Source: Lysinibacillus fusiformis
Lineage (GTDB): Bacteria; Bacillota; Bacilli; Bacillales_A; Planococcaceae
NCBI RefSeq assembly: GCF_003049525.1
Contig: NZ_PYWL01000011.1
Location: 58,487-122,486 of the forward strand
Direction: 5' to 3'
DNA: 64,000 nucleotides
Below the pieces are notes generated by a model. It had not been told where the DNA came from and made no database searches. It was given only the letters and a program-made list of their open reading frames with translations. Shown piece by piece: positions 62,324 through 64,000 of this stretch. Every line of letters starts with the position of its first letter. Within the stretch, counting starts at the first letter, position 1. The translations under genes were made by a program, and so were the position numbers.

Positions 62324-62983
62324 CTAAAACTCCTTCCTATTGCTTAAATAATCATCAAGCCCTTTTTTTCGCAGTTTACAGGCTGGGCATTCCCCACAAC
62401 CATCTGCTATTACACCGTTATAGCAAGTCAATGTTCTCTCCCGAACAAATTCAAGTGCCCCAAACTGATCAGCAAGCTCCCATGTCTGTGCCTTATCTAG
62501 CCACATCAGCGGCGTATCAATCACAAAGGAATCATCCATCGATAAATTTAACGTTACATTCAAAGACTTAATAAAAACGTCTCGGCAATCCGGATATCCG
62601 CTAAAATCTGTTTCGCATACACCAGTTATGATATGCTTAGCTCCTACCTGGCTCGCTAAAACGCCCGCGAATGAAAGAAAAAGAAGATTCCGTCCAGGTA
62701 CAAACGTCGATGGAAGCTCCCCATTTTTACCGTCTTCCACCTTAATGTCTTGCCGTGTTAATGCATTCGGAGCGAGCTGATTTAGGAGAGACATATCAAG
62801 AATGTGGTGCTTGATACCGAGCTCCTCTGCTATCAGCTTCGCACAATCAATTTCTAGACGATGCCTTTGACCATAATCAAAAGTGACTGCCTCAATCTCT
62901 GCAAAACGTTCTTTTGCCCAGAACAAACAAGTTGTACTGTCTTGACCTCCACTAAATACAACAATTGCTTTTTCCTGCTTCAT
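62324..62983 (-). CDS. queC: 7-cyano-7-deazaguanine synthase
   Basis: The 219-residue ATP-dependent preQ0 synthase has the PP-loop VVFSGGQDSTTCLFWAKERF, VTFDYGQRHRLEI, FVPGRNLLFLSFAGVLASQV, and a terminal zinc site CYNGVIADGCGECPACKLRK. ATG 62983 (MKQEKAI) follows GGGAG by nine bases and gives the length of B. subtilis QueC; the longer upstream frame runs into the riboswitch region and is rejected. First gene of the queC-queD-queE-transporter operon. Confidence 0.94.
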   Translation of the reverse strand: MKQEKAIVVFSGGQDSTTCLFWAKERFAEIEAVTFDYGQRHRLEIDCAKLIAEELGIKHHILDMSLLNQLAPNALTRQDIKVEDGKNGELPSTFVPGRNLLFLSFAGVLASQVGAKHIITGVCETDFSGYPDCRDVFIKSLNVTLNLSMDDSFVIDTPLMWLDKAQTWELADQFGALEFVRERTLTCYNGVIADGCGECPACKLRKKGLDDYLSNRKEF

Positions 62984-63005
62984 CCATAAAAACTCCCTTT
63001 GATTG

Positions 63006-63035
63006 AAAAAACAGCACTCTAAGAAAAAGTGCTGC
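63006..63035 (-). terminator. riboswitch-controlled terminator
   Basis: On the minus strand GGCAGCACT..AGTGCTGTTTTTTC: an 8-bp stem with T6 between the preQ1 aptamer and queC. Confidence 0.82.
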
Positions 63036-63040
63036 CTTCC

Positions 63041-63076
63041 CCTTAGTTTTTTTAAGAGGGTAGCTAAAAACCTCTT
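63041..63076 (-). promoter_or_regulatory. preQ1-I riboswitch
   Basis: The minus strand reads AGAGGTTTTTAGCTACCCTC TTAAAAAAACTAAGG. This is the preQ1 class I pseudoknot: an AGAGG/CCTCT stem, the GCTA loop, the A-rich strand, and the terminal CTAAGG that pairs back. Ligand binding would favour the downstream terminator and shut off queC-queD-queE and the transporter. Confidence 0.9.
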
Positions 63077-63102
63077 TTTAATTGAACTTACCAATTCCTC
63101 AT

Positions 63103-63603
63103 TTATCGATTATCAATTTTTTCCGGATTAAGATCGTGGTTCATTAAACGATAACTTGCGATTTCCTCGTATTTAGTTCCTGGCATCCCATAGTTACACC
63201 ACGGATCAATTGAAATCCCCCCACGTGGAGTAAATTTCCCCCAAACCTCGATATATCGTGGGTCTAGTAATGCAATTAAGTCATTCATAATGATATTAAC
63301 GCAATCCTCATGGAAATCACCGTGATTTCTAAAGCTGAATAAGTACAACTTTAGTGATTTACTTTCAACAATTTTTTTGTCCGGAATGTACGAAATGTAC
63401 ATCGTTGCAAAATCAGGCTGATTGGTAAGCGGGCATAAACTAGTGAACTCAGGACAATTAAACTTGACGAAATAATCCCGATTGGAATGAAGATTATCCA
63501 CTGCCTCCAATACCTCAGGGGCATACTCAAATGAATATTTCGTCCCTTGATTACCTAATAATGTTAAATCCTGCAGTCCTTCTTCATGGCTTCGACCAGA
63601 CAT
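63103..63603 (-). CDS. queF: NADPH-dependent preQ0 reductase
   Basis: The 166-residue protein is a unimodular QueF: FEYAPEVLEAVDNLHSNRDY, FTSLCPLTNQPDFATMYISY with the thioimide Cys and following Asp, SLKLYLFSFRNHGDFHEDCV, and FTPRGGISIDPWCNYG. It reduces preQ0 to preQ1. It lies upstream of the riboswitch, so it escapes that switch, unlike the queCDEF order of B. subtilis. AAGGAGG lies seven bases before ATG. An IS element begins 104 bp upstream of the start. Confidence 0.95.
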   Translation of the reverse strand: MSGRSHEEGLQDLTLLGNQGTKYSFEYAPEVLEAVDNLHSNRDYFVKFNCPEFTSLCPLTNQPDFATMYISYIPDKKIVESKSLKLYLFSFRNHGDFHEDCVNIIMNDLIALLDPRYIEVWGKFTPRGGISIDPWCNYGMPGTKYEEIASYRLMNHDLNPEKIDNR

Positions 63604-63713
63604 AAAAAAACCTCCTTGTTAAATGTTTCCCAACACTTTTCAAGAGAGGCTTCACCCATTCGTCTATTCAAACATACGTCTAAACATAAAAAAGCCACGT
63701 CCAATATGAACTG

Positions 63714-63758
63714 CCCCGTAAAAGTTAGACATTAATCTAACTTTTACGGGGGTTTTTT
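63714..63758 (+). terminator. terminator-like hairpin inside the IS end
   Basis: CCCCGTAAAAGTTAGA (63714-63729) pairs perfectly with TCTAACTTTTACGGGG (63736-63751) around a 6-base loop, followed by GTTTTTTT. It lies between the IS tip and the transposase start, where it can stop transcription entering from outside. Confidence 0.8.
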
Positions 63759-63759
63759 T

Positions 63760-64000
63760 ATGACAAAAGTAAGTGTTGAACAACGTATTCAAGCAGTTCA
63801 ACGATATTTAAATGGAAATGAAACTTTGATCGAAATTGCGAATGATATCGGTGTGACAGCTCAGATTGTCAGTGAATGGGTTCGCCGTTATCAAAAAAAT
63901 GGCGTAGAGACTTTCTTAAAGTCCTATACAAACTATTCAGCTGACTATAAAATGAATGTACTTAATTATATGAACGAGACAGGTACATCTTCGAGAGACA
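63760..64000 (+). CDS. IS3-family transposase OrfA, partial
   Basis: The frame begins MTKVSVEQRIQAVQRYLNGN, then ETLIEIANDIGVTAQIVSEW, VRRYQKNGVETFLKSYTN: helix-turn-helix units of an IS150-type OrfA. It runs off the window after about 80 codons. No strong ribosome site is visible because the IS hairpin lies just upstream, which may keep expression low. Confidence 0.82.
   Translation, partial: MTKVSVEQRIQAVQRYLNGNETLIEIANDIGVTAQIVSEWVRRYQKNGVETFLKSYTNYSADYKMNVLNYMNETGTSSRD

Larger units (their letters stand above)
63707..64000 (+). mobile_element. IS3-family (IS150-like) element, left end, cut by the window
   Basis: The end TGAACTGCCCCGTAAAAGTT shares TGAACTGCCCC with the left end of the element at 27369. 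A transposase frame starts at 63760. The flank AAAAAAGCCACGTCCAATA before the end looks like one arm of a terminator hairpin, so this element too seems to sit in a terminator loop. The right end is outside the window. Confidence 0.8.

Noticed and set aside
1..64000. tRNA or rRNA genes
   Set aside because: No cloverleaf or rRNA-like sequence was noticed; the T-box leader near 17.5 kb only mimics tRNA-related motifs.

Overview
The window reads as chromosomal DNA of a low-GC, endospore-forming Bacillaceae/Planococcaceae bacterium, most likely a Lysinibacillus. Supporting signs are strong AGGAGG-type ribosome sites with frequent TTG/GTG starts, a T-box leader, a preQ1 riboswitch, an SLH-domain surface protein, a meso-diaminopimelate dehydrogenase of the kind known from L. 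sphaericus, a LigD/Ku pair, and IS3-family insertion sequences. The genus is an inference from gene content; no rRNA or tRNA gene is visible.

1-25.2 kb is ordinary chromosome: a lipoprotein amino-acid binding protein with a cre box, two GNAT acetyltransferases, an alpha/beta hydrolase, a large ATPase-TPR-BTAD regulator split by a frameshift, ddh, a YeiL-like Crp/Fnr regulator divergent from an MFS transporter, a bicupin oxalate decarboxylase with a changed lid motif, a MocR regulator divergent from a LysE exporter, isoleucyl-tRNA synthetase with its T-box, a DUF2785 pair, an Lrp regulator, a DJ-1 protein, an SLH protein with a 21-bp tandem repeat upstream, and aconitase.

25.3-42 kb is an accessory region that looks like two decayed prophages in tandem. 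Three copies of one repeat (25.4, 31.2 and 39.9 kb) delimit two segments with parallel layouts: a small minus-strand gene, cargo, tail/lysis remnants on the minus strand, then repressor/ImmA/integrase remnants on the plus strand. Nearly every phage gene is broken, whereas the cargo is intact: two GNATs, small membrane proteins, a copper-amine-oxidase-N-domain exported protein, a PH-SHOCT protein and an orphan HsdR-N-type nuclease. An IS3-family element sits inside a terminator hairpin in the first segment.

42-60.5 kb returns to chromosome: a YetF/DUF421 membrane protein, a small lipoprotein, a chemotaxis receptor, an MBL hydrolase, divergent ligD and ku (non-homologous end joining), a FlaR-like kinase, a methyltransferase, a serine beta-lactamase-like hydrolase, a DHFR-like reductase divergent from a WYL regulator, a DUF418 protein and a RidA protein. 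Four intergenic loci (42.33, 42.53, 58.35 and 59.64 kb) share a promoter-like block, a hairpin, a short CCTCC/CATCC-bearing single strand and a GGTCACT...AGTGACC terminator. They look like an undescribed multicopy small-RNA family and are the most interesting signal here.

60.5-64 kb holds the queuosine-precursor genes queF, then queC-queD-queE and a VUT-family transporter behind a preQ1-I riboswitch. A second IS3-family element starts 104 bp upstream of queF and runs off the window; like the first, it appears to have entered a terminator hairpin loop.
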